Shown in pieces: positions 28,587-37,935 of a stretch of DNA of 64,000 nucleotides. This DNA comes from Permianibacter sp046297695 (GTDB lineage: Bacteria; Pseudomonadota; Gammaproteobacteria; Enterobacterales; Permianibacteraceae): NCBI GenBank assembly GCA_046297695.1, contig JBKBHF010000016.1, positions 11,711 through 75,710 of the forward strand. The letters run 5' to 3'. Position numbers and translations under genes: made by a program. Every line of letters begins with the position of its first letter. Position 1 is the stretch's first letter. The notes under the pieces are model-generated. The model searched no databases, was not told the DNA's origin, and saw nothing but the letters and a program-made list of their open reading frames with translations.

Positions 28587-29837
28587 TTAAACGTTCAGCA
28601 GCAGACGTGCCGGATCTTCAATGAACTCTTTGATGGTCTTCAAGAAGCCCACCGACTCGCGACCATCAATGATGCGATGGTCATACGACAGCGCGACATA
28701 CATCATCGGCTGAATGACAACTTGGCCGTTCACCGCGACGACGCGATCTTCGGTACGGAACATGCCGAGAATGGCCGACTGCGGCGGGTTGATGATCGGC
28801 GTCGCAAACAGCGAACCGAATACACCACCGTTGGATATGGTGAAGGTACCGCCGGTCATTTCTTCGACAGTCAGGGTGCCATCTTTGGCTTTCTTGCCGA
28901 AATCACCAATGGCTTTTTCCATGTCAGCCAAGCCCATGCGATCGGTGTCACGCAATACCGGCACCACCAGGCCACGCGGCGCGCTGACGGCAACGCCGAT
29001 GTCATAGTAGCCGTGGTAGACAATGTCATTACCATCGATCGAGGCGTTCACTTCCGGGTAGCGCTTCAGCGCTTCGGTTGCGGCCTTGACGAAGAAACTC
29101 ATGAACCCGAGCTTGACACCGTGAGTCTTCTCAAACTGGTCTTTGTATTTGGCACGCAGCTCCATCACCGGCTTCATGTTAATGTCATTGAAGGTGGTGA
29201 GGATGGCAGCATTGTGCTGAGCGGAGAGCAGACGCTCGGCAATACGCTGACGCAGCCGGGTCATCGGCACGCGGCGCTCTTCGCGCACGCCTGGGACGGC
29301 AACCGCAGGCGCGGCAACCGGAGCGGCTTTCGCGGCAGCTGCCGGCGCGGCCGATTTGCCCGCCATGAATTTTTCGACGTCTTCTTTGGTCAGTCGACCA
29401 TCTTTGCCCGAGGCCGGGATCTTGCTGGCATCGAGGCCATGCTCGGCAATCAGACGGCGCACGGCCGGGGTCAGCACATCGCTCGACTCGGTCGTGGCAG
29501 TGGCCGGAGCTGGTGCAGCGGCGGCTTTCGTTTCTACCTTGGGTGCGTCTGTTTTTGCAGAATCGGCTTTGGCAGCCGGCGCAGCAGCCGCGCTGGCATC
29601 ACCGGCCTTGAACAGCGCGATGGTTTCCTGCGCGCCGACCGTTGCACCTTTATCTTTCAGAATGGTTTCGATCACGCCATCTGCCGGCGCCACCACTTCC
29701 AGAACGACTTTGTCGGTTTCGATGTCAACCAGGTTTTCGTCACGCTTGACGAACTCGCCCGGCTTTTTGTGCCAGGTGGCGACAACGGCATCGGCAACGG
29801 ATTCCGGCAGAACCGGGACCTTGATTTCGATACTCAT
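28587..29837 (-). CDS. sucB: Dihydrolipoyllysine succinyltransferase, E2 of 2-oxoglutarate dehydrogenase
   Basis: Transfers the succinyl group to CoA as the core of the 2-oxoglutarate dehydrogenase complex. 416 residues: lipoyl domain with the lipoylated Lys in ETDKVVLEV, an Ala/Pro-rich hinge, a peripheral-subunit-binding domain (SSDVLTPAVRRLIAEHGLD), a second linker rich in Ala, and the catalytic domain ending in SYDHRIIDGRESVGFL with the active His and Asp. ATG 29837 has AGAGGAGAG upstream. Confidence 0.96.
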   Translation of the reverse strand: MSIEIKVPVLPESVADAVVATWHKKPGEFVKRDENLVDIETDKVVLEVVAPADGVIETILKDKGATVGAQETIALFKAGDASAAAAPAAKADSAKTDAPKVETKAAAAPAPATATTESSDVLTPAVRRLIAEHGLDASKIPASGKDGRLTKEDVEKFMAGKSAAPAAAAKAAPVAAPAVAVPGVREERRVPMTRLRQRIAERLLSAQHNAAILTTFNDINMKPVMELRAKYKDQFEKTHGVKLGFMSFFVKAATEALKRYPEVNASIDGNDIVYHGYYDIGVAVSAPRGLVVPVLRDTDRMGLADMEKAIGDFGKKAKDGTLTVEEMTGGTFTISNGGVFGSLFATPIINPPQSAILGMFRTEDRVVAVNGQVVIQPMMYVALSYDHRIIDGRESVGFLKTIKEFIEDPARLLLNV

Positions 29838-29909
29838 GTTTCTCTCCTCTGCTGCCCTTTGCAGCGTGCCCATGGCGCACGAACCTCGCGGTCCGCGCGC
29901 CCAATCTGA

Positions 29910-32735
29910 TTAACCCAACGCCTTGGCGACCAATTCTTTCTGCTGCTCGTCGTGCACCGAAGAATAACCGACCGCCGGTGCCGCCGACGCCGGACGACCG
30001 GCGAAGCTCAGCACGAAACCGCTCGGCAGGCATTCCTTGAAGTGGTGCTTGCTGTTGTACCAAGCGCCCTGGTTCTTCGGTTCTTCCTGACACCAGGCGT
30101 ACTCGCGCACGTGCTGGTAAGGTTCCAGCGCTTTCTTCAGGCTGGCGGTCGGGAACGGATACAGCTGCTCGATACGAATGATCGCAACGTCGGTGCGGTT
30201 CTGGGCGCGGCGGGTTTCGAGCAGATCGTAATAGACCTTGCCCGAGCACAGCACCACACGCTTGACCTGTTTCGGATCGAGCTGATCGATTTCTCCGATA
30301 ACGGTCTTGAACTTGCCGCTCGCGAGCTCTTCCAGCGACGACGTCGCCAGACGATGACGCAACAGCGACTTCGGCGACATGACAATGAGCGGCCGGCGCA
30401 GCGGGCGTATCATTTGTCGGCGCAGCATGTGGAATACCTGCGCTGGCGTGGTCGGCACCACGACCTGCATGTTCTGCTCGGCGCAGAGTTGCAGGAAGCG
30501 TTCGAGGCGTGCCGACGAATGTTCCGGACCCTGGCCCTCGTAACCATGCGGCAACAGCAGGGTCAGACCGCACAACCGGCCCCACTTCTGCTCGCCGCTG
30601 GAAATGAACTGGTCGATCACTACTTGCGCGCCGTTGGCAAAATCACCGAACTGCGCTTCCCAAATCACCAGCGACGTCGGCGACGTGGTCGCGTAACCGT
30701 ACTCGAAGGCGAGCACGGCTTCTTCCGACAGTACCGAGTCAATGACCGTGAACGGCGCCTGCTTGTCGGAAATGTGCTTCAGGGCCTCATGGGTGGCACC
30801 AGTTTCCTGCTCGTGCCAGACCGCATGACGGTGGAAGAAGGTACCACGGCCGCAATCCTGACCGGAAATGCGAACGCGGAAACCTTCTTCGAGCAACGAG
30901 GCGTAGGCCAGGGTTTCGGCACAGCCCCAATCCAGCGGCAACTCGCCACTGGTCATCTTCTTGCGGTCGTCAACGATCTTGGCAACCCGCGGCTGCAGTT
31001 TGAAACCATCCGGCACAGCGGTGATTTTTTCCCCGAGCCGCTTCAAGCGCTCGACATCGACGGTGGTGTCGGCGGCGGCGGTCCACTTCTGACCGAAATA
31101 CGGCGACCAGTCGGCCGAGAACTCGCTCTTCTGGAACGGCACGATGCCCGGCGCGACTTGCTCACCGGCATCGAGTTTTTTGCGGTAGTCATCGACCAGC
31201 GCCTGTGCCTCGGCCTCGCTCAGATGCCCGGCCTTGGCAAGCTGCTCTGCATAAATCTGCCGGGCGGTTGGCCGGGCCTTGATTTCTTTGTACATGATCG
31301 GCTGGGTCGCGGTCGGCTCGTCGGCTTCGTTGTGTCCCCAACGGCGGTAGCAGACCAGATCAATGACGACATCTTTCTTGAACTTGATGCGGTAATCGAG
31401 CGCGAGCTGGGTGACGAACAGCACAGCTTCGGCATCGTCGGCGTTGACGTGGAAAATCGGCGCCTGAACCATCTTGGCGATGTCGGTGCAGTACGCGGTC
31501 GAACGCACGTCATCCTGCCGGTTGGTGGTGAAACCGACCTGGTTGTTGATGACGATGTGCACGGTGCCGCCGGTGGTGTAGCCACGTGTCTGCGACAGGT
31601 TGAACGTTTCCATGACGACGCCCTGGCCGGTAAACGCCGAGTCGCCGTGCACCGCTACACCGAGCACCTGATTGCGCGTATCCGGGTTGCTCGTGTCCCG
31701 ACCATAGGCACCGAGTGCACGCCGTTCCTGACGCGCTCGCACCGAACCGGTGACCACCGGCGAGACGATTTCCAGGTGTGACGGATTGAACGCCAGCGCG
31801 AGGTGAACCTTGCCGCCTGCGGTCATGCAGTCGGACGAGAAACCCATGTGGTATTTGACGTCACCGGAGCCGCTGGCGTCGTCATGCTTGCCGGCAAAGG
31901 CGGCAAACAGATCGGCAGGGTTCTTGCCGAGGATGTTCACCAGCATGTTCAAACGGCCACGGTGGGCCATGCCAATCACGATTTCCTTGACACCCTGCTC
32001 GCCCGACCGCTGGATGAGCTCGCCCATCATCGGGATGAACGCATCACCGCCTTCGAGCGAGAAGCGCTTGGCGCCGGGGAATTTCGCCCCGAGGTAGCGC
32101 TCAAGACCTTCGGCAGCAGTCAGGCCTTGCAGCAAGGTCTTGCGACTGTCGGCTTTCAGCTGCGGCTTGCAACGTGAGCTTTCGATGTATTCGCGCAACC
32201 AGATGCGTTCGTTCTGGTTGGTGATGTGCGAGCCTTCGAAACCGACCGTGCTGGTGTAGCACTGGCTCAAATGCTCGTGAATGTCTTTCAGGGTACGTTC
32301 GGTCGCGCCATACAGCGTCGAGCGAAACGTGGTGTTGTAATCGCGCTCGGACAGACCGTGGTATTCCAGGGTCAGATCGGACAGGTGTTCCTGCTTCCAG
32401 ATGCCGAGCGGATCGAGATTCGCGTGTTGGTGGCCGCGGGCGCGGTAAGCGTTGATCAAACGCAGCACGCCGACCTGCTTGGCTTCGTATTCTTCGTTCT
32501 TGCCGGCGCCCTGCACCACCGTTACCGGCGGCCGCTTCCAGGCGTCACGGAAATAGGCTTTGACCGGTTCGTGGGCCGAATCGGCCGCGCCTTGGCGCAG
32601 TTCGCGGAACAGCTGCTGCCAGTTTTCCGGCACCGAAGCCGGATCGACCAGAAACTGCTCGTACAGTTCTTCGATGTAAGCGGCGGAGCCGCCGTTCAGA
32701 TAGCTCGTCGAAAAGAGCTCGGCAATGCCTGACAT
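29910..32735 (-). CDS. sucA: 2-oxoglutarate dehydrogenase E1
   Basis: Thiamine-diphosphate-dependent decarboxylase of the 2-oxoglutarate dehydrogenase complex. 941 residues (E. coli 933). Family motifs include ETTLLQ-like N-terminal SYLNGGSAAYIEELYEQF, GMAHRGRLNMLVNI, the TPP region GDSAFTGQGVVMETFNLS, VCYRRWGHNEADEP and GQDCGRGTFFHRHAV. ATG 32735 is preferred since AAAGGGTGAG lies at the right distance; a GTG three codons upstream (32744) is the alternative. An attenuator-like hairpin lies between sdhB and this gene. Confidence 0.96.
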   Translation of the reverse strand: MSGIAELFSTSYLNGGSAAYIEELYEQFLVDPASVPENWQQLFRELRQGAADSAHEPVKAYFRDAWKRPPVTVVQGAGKNEEYEAKQVGVLRLINAYRARGHQHANLDPLGIWKQEHLSDLTLEYHGLSERDYNTTFRSTLYGATERTLKDIHEHLSQCYTSTVGFEGSHITNQNERIWLREYIESSRCKPQLKADSRKTLLQGLTAAEGLERYLGAKFPGAKRFSLEGGDAFIPMMGELIQRSGEQGVKEIVIGMAHRGRLNMLVNILGKNPADLFAAFAGKHDDASGSGDVKYHMGFSSDCMTAGGKVHLALAFNPSHLEIVSPVVTGSVRARQERRALGAYGRDTSNPDTRNQVLGVAVHGDSAFTGQGVVMETFNLSQTRGYTTGGTVHIVINNQVGFTTNRQDDVRSTAYCTDIAKMVQAPIFHVNADDAEAVLFVTQLALDYRIKFKKDVVIDLVCYRRWGHNEADEPTATQPIMYKEIKARPTARQIYAEQLAKAGHLSEAEAQALVDDYRKKLDAGEQVAPGIVPFQKSEFSADWSPYFGQKWTAAADTTVDVERLKRLGEKITAVPDGFKLQPRVAKIVDDRKKMTSGELPLDWGCAETLAYASLLEEGFRVRISGQDCGRGTFFHRHAVWHEQETGATHEALKHISDKQAPFTVIDSVLSEEAVLAFEYGYATTSPTSLVIWEAQFGDFANGAQVVIDQFISSGEQKWGRLCGLTLLLPHGYEGQGPEHSSARLERFLQLCAEQNMQVVVPTTPAQVFHMLRRQMIRPLRRPLIVMSPKSLLRHRLATSSLEELASGKFKTVIGEIDQLDPKQVKRVVLCSGKVYYDLLETRRAQNRTDVAIIRIEQLYPFPTASLKKALEPYQHVREYAWCQEEPKNQGAWYNSKHHFKECLPSGFVLSFAGRPASAAPAVGYSSVHDEQQKELVAKALG

Positions 32736-32894
32736 GTTACTCACCCTTTGTGAGTCCGATTGTGCCGGGTGTTGCCACCCGACAGTGAATCCTGCCTTTT
32801 GCAGGTCGGCGAGCCAAAGCGCAACGCGACTTTCGGCCAGCCTGCCTGCCGGCAGGGCCCGTTGACCTCTCCGTTAAAAACGATCAGTTAAAAC

Positions 32895-32945
32895 AAAAAG
32901 GCCAAAAACGGCAAAACCGCGTGAGCACCTTTTGCACTCACACGG
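32895..32945 (-). terminator. Attenuator-like hairpin between sdhB and sucA
   Basis: On the minus strand CCGTGTGAG pairs with CTCACGCGG (one G-U pair) around an 11-base loop and is followed by TTTTGCCGTTTTT and a further T-rich stretch. It sits in the 261-base gap between sdhB and sucA and could reduce or end sdh transcription, giving the suc genes a lower or separate expression. Confidence 0.55.
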
Positions 32946-32996
32946 CTCTGCCTTACTACTTTTTCCCGCCGCACTGCGGACCGTGCATTGCCGGTC

Positions 32997-33695
32997 TCAG
33001 GCGCCGCGTTGCAGCAGCATGCTGCGGATCTTGCCAATAGCCCGGGTCGGGTTCAGCCCTTTCGGACAGACGTTGACGCAGTTCATGATGCCGCGGCAAC
33101 GGAACACGCTGTAGGCGTCGTCCAGCTCGCTCAGGCGCTGATCGGTCGCGGTGTCGCGGCTGTCAGCAAGGAAGCGGTAGGCCTGCAGCAACCCGGCCGG
33201 ACCGACGAACTTGTCCGGGTTCCACCAGAACGACGGACACGAGGTCGAGCAGCAGGCGCACAGGATGCACTCCCACAAGCCTTCCATCTTTTCCCGATCT
33301 TCCGGGGTCTGCAGCCGCTCTTTCGCCGGCGCCGGCGTGCTGTTCTGCAGGTACGGTTTGATCCGCTCGTACTGCTTGTAGAACATCGACATGTCGACGA
33401 TGAGATCGCGCACGACCGGCAGGCCCGGCAACGGCCGCACGACCACCGGCTGCTTCAGCGACTTGACCGGCGTGGTGCAGGCAAGACCGTTTTTGCCGTT
33501 GATGTTCATGCCATCGGAACCGCAAACGCCCTCGCGGCAGGAGCGGCGGAAGGTCAGGGTCGGATCTTTTTCTTTCAGCAGATGCAGCGCTTCGAGCAGC
33601 ATCATGTCACGGCCTTCCGGTACCTCCAGCTCGAACTCCTGCATGCGCGGTTCGTTGTCGGTTTCCGGGTTGTAACGATAAATCTGAAAACGCAT
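32997..33695 (-). CDS. sdhB: Succinate dehydrogenase iron-sulfur subunit
   Basis: Carries electrons from SdhA to quinone through three Fe-S clusters. 232 residues (E. coli 238). The 2Fe-2S site is SCREGVCGSDGMNINGKNGLAC; the 4Fe-4S site is CILCACCSTSCP and the 3Fe-4S site is CRGIMNCVNVCPKGLNP. Fifteen bases separate it from sdhA, upstream on the same strand. Confidence 0.97.
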   Translation of the reverse strand: MRFQIYRYNPETDNEPRMQEFELEVPEGRDMMLLEALHLLKEKDPTLTFRRSCREGVCGSDGMNINGKNGLACTTPVKSLKQPVVVRPLPGLPVVRDLIVDMSMFYKQYERIKPYLQNSTPAPAKERLQTPEDREKMEGLWECILCACCSTSCPSFWWNPDKFVGPAGLLQAYRFLADSRDTATDQRLSELDDAYSVFRCRGIMNCVNVCPKGLNPTRAIGKIRSMLLQRGA

Positions 33696-33710
33696 GACGG
33701 ACAGCTCCGA

Positions 33711-35495
33711 TCAATAGGTGCGCGCTTTCGGCGCGAACGCTTCAACGGTTTTCGGCTGCATGTTGACGCCGCGCTTGCTCATCGACTCGGTGGTCGGGTC
33801 GTACACCGAGTGGCAGAGCCAGTTTTCGTCGTCGCGATTCTCGAAATCTTCGCGGGCGTGGGCGCCGCGGCTTTCGGTGCGGTAATTGGCCGACATCGCC
33901 GTGGCAAACGCGGTTTCCATCAGATTGTCGAGCTCCATGCACTCGACGCGCTGGGTGTTGAAGGTCTTGCTCTTGTCCTTCAGCACACCGTTCTGCAGCC
34001 GCTCGCGCAGCGCCTTGAGCTCGGTGAAGCCTTTCGCCATCGACTCGCCGGTGCGGAACACACCGAAGTAGTTCTGCATGCAGGTCTGCATCGCTTTGCG
34101 CAGTACGGCCGGATCTTCACCGTCCTTACTGTTTTCCCAGCGGTTGTAGCGCGCCATGGCTTTTTCGGTGTCGCTGTCGCTGAAATCGTTGAAGCCGAGC
34201 TCGTCTTTCTGCAGTGCTTCGGTGACGTGCAGACCAGCGGCGCGTCCGAACACCACCAGATCGAGCAGCGAATTGCCACCGAGGCGGTTGGCACCATGGA
34301 CCGACACGCAGGCAATTTCGCCGACCGCGTACAGGCCTTCGACGATCTCGTCCTTGCCGTTGCGGTTGACCAGGGCCTGGCCGTGCACGTTGGTCGGAAT
34401 ACCGCCCATCATGTAATGGCAGGTCGGCACCACCGGAATCGGCGCCTTGACCGGATCGACGTGGGCAAAGGTCTTGGCCAGTTCGCAGATGCCCGGCAGC
34501 CGCTCGTTCAGCGTTTTCTCTCCGAGGTGATCAAGCTTGAGATAGACGTAATCGCTGCCGTCCGGTAGCTTCATGCCACGGCCGGCAATGATCTCCTTGA
34601 TCATCGAACGGGCGACAACGTCGCGCGAGGCCAGATCTTTGGCGTTCGGCGCATAGCGCTCCATGAAGCGCTCGCCGTCCTTGTTGACCAGATAGCCGCC
34701 TTCGCCACGGCAACCTTCGGTCACCAGCACGCCGGCGCCGGCGATGCCGGTCGGGTGGAACTGCCAGAACTCCATGTCCTGCACCTGCAGGCCGGCGCGC
34801 AGCGCCATGCCGACACCGTCACCGGTGTTGATGAAGGCGTTGGTGGTCGAGGCGTAGATACGGCCGGCCCCGCCGGTGGCGAAAATCACCGCCCGGGCCT
34901 TGAACACGACGATTTCGCCGGTTTCGATGCTCATGACCGTGACGCCGCAGCACTGGCCTTTGGCGTTCATGACCAGGTCAAGTGCAAACCACTCGGAATA
35001 CACCGCCGCCTTGGCCTTGACGTTCTGCTGGTACAGCGTATGCAGCAGCGCATGACCGGTACGGTCGGCCGCCGCCGCAGTACGGGCAGCCTGTTCACCA
35101 CCGAAGTTCTTGGACTGGCCACCGAACGGACGCTGGTAAATCCGGCCTTCCTTGTTGCGGGAGAACGGCAGGCCCATGTGTTCCAGCTCATAGATGGCCT
35201 GCGGGCCGGTCTGGCACATGTACTCGATGGCATCCTGGTCGCCGATGTAATCCGAGCCCTTGACCGTGTCATACATGTGCCAGCGCCAGTCGTCGGCATG
35301 GGTGTTGCCGAGCGCGACGGTGATGCCGCCCTGGGCGGCCACGGTATGGGAACGGGTCGGGAAGACTTTCGAGACCAGCGCGGTCTTCAGGCCGGCCTGG
35401 GCCAGCTGCAAGGACGCCCGCATGCCGGCGCCGCCGGCGCCGATGATGACGGCATCAAAGGTTTGTACGGCTGTTGTTGAACCGACAGCGGCCAT
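33711..35495 (-). CDS. sdhA: Succinate dehydrogenase flavoprotein subunit
   Basis: Oxidises succinate to fumarate with covalently bound FAD. 594 residues (E. coli 588). The FAD-binding motif is VIIGAGGAGMRASLQLAQAG, the flavin-linked His lies in SHTVAAQGG, and the active site has HPTGI and TCHYMMGGIPTN, with RLGGNSLLD. Its ATG directly abuts the sdhD stop (TAAATG), pointing to translational coupling. Confidence 0.97.
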   Translation of the reverse strand: MAAVGSTTAVQTFDAVIIGAGGAGMRASLQLAQAGLKTALVSKVFPTRSHTVAAQGGITVALGNTHADDWRWHMYDTVKGSDYIGDQDAIEYMCQTGPQAIYELEHMGLPFSRNKEGRIYQRPFGGQSKNFGGEQAARTAAAADRTGHALLHTLYQQNVKAKAAVYSEWFALDLVMNAKGQCCGVTVMSIETGEIVVFKARAVIFATGGAGRIYASTTNAFINTGDGVGMALRAGLQVQDMEFWQFHPTGIAGAGVLVTEGCRGEGGYLVNKDGERFMERYAPNAKDLASRDVVARSMIKEIIAGRGMKLPDGSDYVYLKLDHLGEKTLNERLPGICELAKTFAHVDPVKAPIPVVPTCHYMMGGIPTNVHGQALVNRNGKDEIVEGLYAVGEIACVSVHGANRLGGNSLLDLVVFGRAAGLHVTEALQKDELGFNDFSDSDTEKAMARYNRWENSKDGEDPAVLRKAMQTCMQNYFGVFRTGESMAKGFTELKALRERLQNGVLKDKSKTFNTQRVECMELDNLMETAFATAMSANYRTESRGAHAREDFENRDDENWLCHSVYDPTTESMSKRGVNMQPKTVEAFAPKARTY

Positions 35496-35855
35496 TTACA
35501 CACCCCACAGAATAATGAAGCCCCAGAACAGCAGGCCCAGACAGGTGACGATCAGCAGGCTTTGCAGCACCACGCGGAGCGCAACCGGTTTGACGTAATC
35601 GGTAAAGACCGTCCAGATGCCGATCCAGGCGTGGGCCACGACGGCCAGCAAGGTCACCAGGGTGGCAATTTTCACGAACGGACGGCTGAAGAAGCCGTGC
35701 CAGAGGCTGTAGGAGAGTTCCGGCTGAACCATGTAGGCACCGATCAGGTAGCCCATCAGGTACAGCACGTAGGCGAGCATGACCACGGCCGACAGGCGCT
35801 GGATCAGCCAGTCGTGCAGACCGCTGCGGCCCAGGGAAGTAGCGGCTCTTACCAT
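35496..35855 (-). CDS. sdhD: Succinate dehydrogenase membrane anchor SdhD
   Basis: Hydrophobic anchor that binds haem b and quinone together with SdhC. 119 residues from ATG 35855, which has GGGGGTG upstream; the frame is open for 64 extra codons in front but those are not SdhD-like. Three membrane helices are visible (LSAVVMLAYVLYLMGYLIG, FVKIATLVTLLAVVAHAWIG, LLIVTCLGLLFWGFIILWGV). The His in VVAHAWIGIW is the likely haem ligand. It overlaps the end of sdhC by 7 bases. Confidence 0.9.
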   Translation of the reverse strand: MVRAATSLGRSGLHDWLIQRLSAVVMLAYVLYLMGYLIGAYMVQPELSYSLWHGFFSRPFVKIATLVTLLAVVAHAWIGIWTVFTDYVKPVALRVVLQSLLIVTCLGLLFWGFIILWGV

Positions 35856-36232
35856 ACGAACACCCCCAGCAAGGCAGCGGCGATGACGAACAGCACCAGA
35901 ACCGTCGAGGCTGCTTTGCGGCCGCCTTCTTTGGTTTCGAGGTGACCCAGATCCATGATCAGGTGCCGAACACCGGCGATCACGTGAAAAGCCACCGCCG
36001 AGAGCAGCAGCCAGAGGCCGAACTTGGCCCAACCGGCCGCGAGGCATTCTTTCAGCTCGGCAAAGCCGGCTTCAGAACCCAGCGACTTTTGCAGCATATA
36101 CAGCAGGGCCGGCAGGCCCAGGAACAACACGATGCCGGAGAGGCGATGCAGGATGGAGGTGATGGCCATCACCGGCATCCCCATCACATCAGCCGGAGCG
36201 AGCGGCAGAAAGACAGGACGTTGCTTGGTCAC
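35849..36232 (-). CDS. sdhC: Succinate dehydrogenase cytochrome b556 subunit
   Basis: Membrane anchor and haem-binding subunit, first gene of the sdh operon. The GTG at 36232 yields a 127-residue protein beginning TKQRPVFLPL, which matches the family's usual KQRPVNLDL start; an ATG further upstream (36289) would add 19 residues. Motifs SILHRLSGIVLFLG and HVIAGVRHLIMDLGH (haem ligand region) are clear. Three membrane helices. Confidence 0.92.
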   Translation of the reverse strand: MTKQRPVFLPLAPADVMGMPVMAITSILHRLSGIVLFLGLPALLYMLQKSLGSEAGFAELKECLAAGWAKFGLWLLLSAVAFHVIAGVRHLIMDLGHLETKEGGRKAASTVLVLFVIAAALLGVFVW

Positions 36233-36322
36233 GGTATTTTGCGTCTTTTTTGAGTGGGCCCGAATGCTGGGCGGATGCGCGACAGCCAAATAGAACCCCG
36301 TCCGCTGTCGCGCGGCCGCGGA

Positions 36323-36351
36323 ATTATAGGCTTCGCCCCGGTCGATGACAA
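36323..36351 (-). promoter_or_regulatory. Sigma-70-type promoter of the sdh operon
   Basis: On the minus strand TTGTCA and TATAAT are separated by exactly 17 bases. The -10 lies about 90 bases before the GTG of sdhC. It is divergent from the gltA promoter in the same spacer. Confidence 0.75.
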
Positions 36352-36431
36352 ATCGACGATATCGATGCTATTCATAGCGAATTGCTGGGTATTTGAACAA
36401 ACCTTGCTCAGGATCAGTAACTTTTGTCGAA

Positions 36432-36459
36432 TTGACGTGGCCGGCAATTCGCCTATAGT
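36432..36459 (+). promoter_or_regulatory. Sigma-70-type promoter of gltA
   Basis: TTGACG, 16 bases, TATAGT. A transcript would begin near 36466, leaving a leader of about 90 bases before the gltA ATG. About 80 bases separate this -35 from that of the divergent sdh promoter, so shared regulation is possible. Confidence 0.7.
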
Positions 36460-36555
36460 TTCGCGGCCCCTGCCTGAGCGATACTTACGCTCTGCTTACG
36501 TTCAACGTGGCGCATCAGATTCATGCGCCCGCCACGCCCGCTAAAGGAGCCCACC

Positions 36556-37851
36556 ATGGCAGACAAGGTCGCCAAACTGCACCTGCCTGACCGCACCGAG
36601 CCCGTCTCGTTGCCCCTCTACTCGCCGTCCCAAGGTTATGACGTCATCGACATCCGCAAGCTGGGCGAAGCCAAGGTTTTCACTTATGACCCGGGCTTCA
36701 TGGCCACGGCGGCTTGCGAATCCAAAATCACGTACATCGATGGCGATGCCGGCGTGCTGCAATACCGCGGCTACCCGATCGAGCAGCTGGCGGAGAAATC
36801 CGATTTCCTCGAAACGGCCTACCTGCTGGTCAATGGTGAACTGCCAAACAAGGCCCAGCTCGACGACTGGAAATACCGCATCACCCATCACACGATGGTG
36901 CACGACCAGATGAGCCGGTTTTTCTCCGGTTTCCGGCGCGATGCCCACCCGATGGCGATCATGATCGGCGTGGTCGGCGCCCTGTCGGCGTTCTATCACG
37001 ACTCACTCGATATCTCGAACCCGACCCATCGCGAAATCAGCGCGATTCGCCTGATTGCGAAAGTGCCGACGCTGGCGGCAATGAGCTACAAATACAGTAT
37101 CGGCCAGCCGTTCGTGTATCCGCGCAATGATCTGTCCTACTCGGCCAACTTCCTGCGCATGATGTTCGCGGTACCGGCCGAAGATTACGTGCCGGATCCG
37201 ATCCTGGTTCGCGCCATCGACCGCATCCTGATCCTACACGCCGATCACGAGCAGAATGCTTCGACCTCGACCGTTCGCCTGGCCGGCTCGTCGGGCGCCA
37301 ACCCGTTTGCCTGCATCGCGGCCGGTATCGCCTCGCTGTGGGGCCCGGCCCACGGCGGTGCCAACGAAGCCTGTCTGAACATGCTGATGGAAATCGGCGA
37401 TGTGAAGCGCATTCCGGAATACGTCGCCCGTGCCAAGGACAAGAACGACTCGTTCCGGCTGATGGGTTTCGGCCATCGCGTGTACAAGAACTTCGACCCG
37501 CGCGCCACCATCATGCGGCAAACCGCGCACGAAGTGCTGCACCATCTCGGCGCCGACAATGACCCGCTGTTACAGGTCGCGATGGAGCTGGAACGTGTCG
37601 CGCTGCAAGACCCGTACTTCATCGAGAAGAAGCTGTACCCCAATGTCGACTTCTACTCGGGCATCATCATGAAGGCCATGGGCATCCCGATGAACATGTT
37701 CACCGTCATGTTCGCGCTCGCCCGCACCACCGGCTGGGTTGCCCAGTGGAAAGAAATGATTGCCGAGCCGAGCCAGAAAATCGGCCGCCCGCGTCAGCTT
37801 TACACCGGCCACACCAAGCGCGACTACGTCGAGCTGGGCAAGCGCGGCTAA
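36556..37851 (+). CDS. gltA: Citrate synthase, type II (hexameric)
   Basis: Condenses acetyl-CoA and oxaloacetate. 431 residues, the length of the NADH-sensitive Gram-negative type (E. coli 427). Active-site His in HADHEQNASTS and in GFGHRVYKNFDPR, and the catalytic Asp near FYSGIIMKAMG. AAAGGAG lies 7 bases before the ATG. Monocistronic, with a strong terminator, and divergent from the sdh-suc genes. Confidence 0.97.
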   Translation: MADKVAKLHLPDRTEPVSLPLYSPSQGYDVIDIRKLGEAKVFTYDPGFMATAACESKITYIDGDAGVLQYRGYPIEQLAEKSDFLETAYLLVNGELPNKAQLDDWKYRITHHTMVHDQMSRFFSGFRRDAHPMAIMIGVVGALSAFYHDSLDISNPTHREISAIRLIAKVPTLAAMSYKYSIGQPFVYPRNDLSYSANFLRMMFAVPAEDYVPDPILVRAIDRILILHADHEQNASTSTVRLAGSSGANPFACIAAGIASLWGPAHGGANEACLNMLMEIGDVKRIPEYVARAKDKNDSFRLMGFGHRVYKNFDPRATIMRQTAHEVLHHLGADNDPLLQVAMELERVALQDPYFIEKKLYPNVDFYSGIIMKAMGIPMNMFTVMFALARTTGWVAQWKEMIAEPSQKIGRPRQLYTGHTKRDYVELGKRG

Positions 37852-37883
37852 ACCCGCCTCCGGTTGACGCCCGCTGTGCGATA

Positions 37884-37911
37884 ATGGGAGCCGAGAGGCT
37901 CCCATTTTTTT
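37884..37911 (+). terminator. Terminator of gltA
   Basis: Stem ATGGGAGCC/GGCTCCCAT with a GAGA loop followed by seven T. Confidence 0.92.
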
Positions 37912-37935
37912 GCTCCGACATCCACAGGGAAGATT

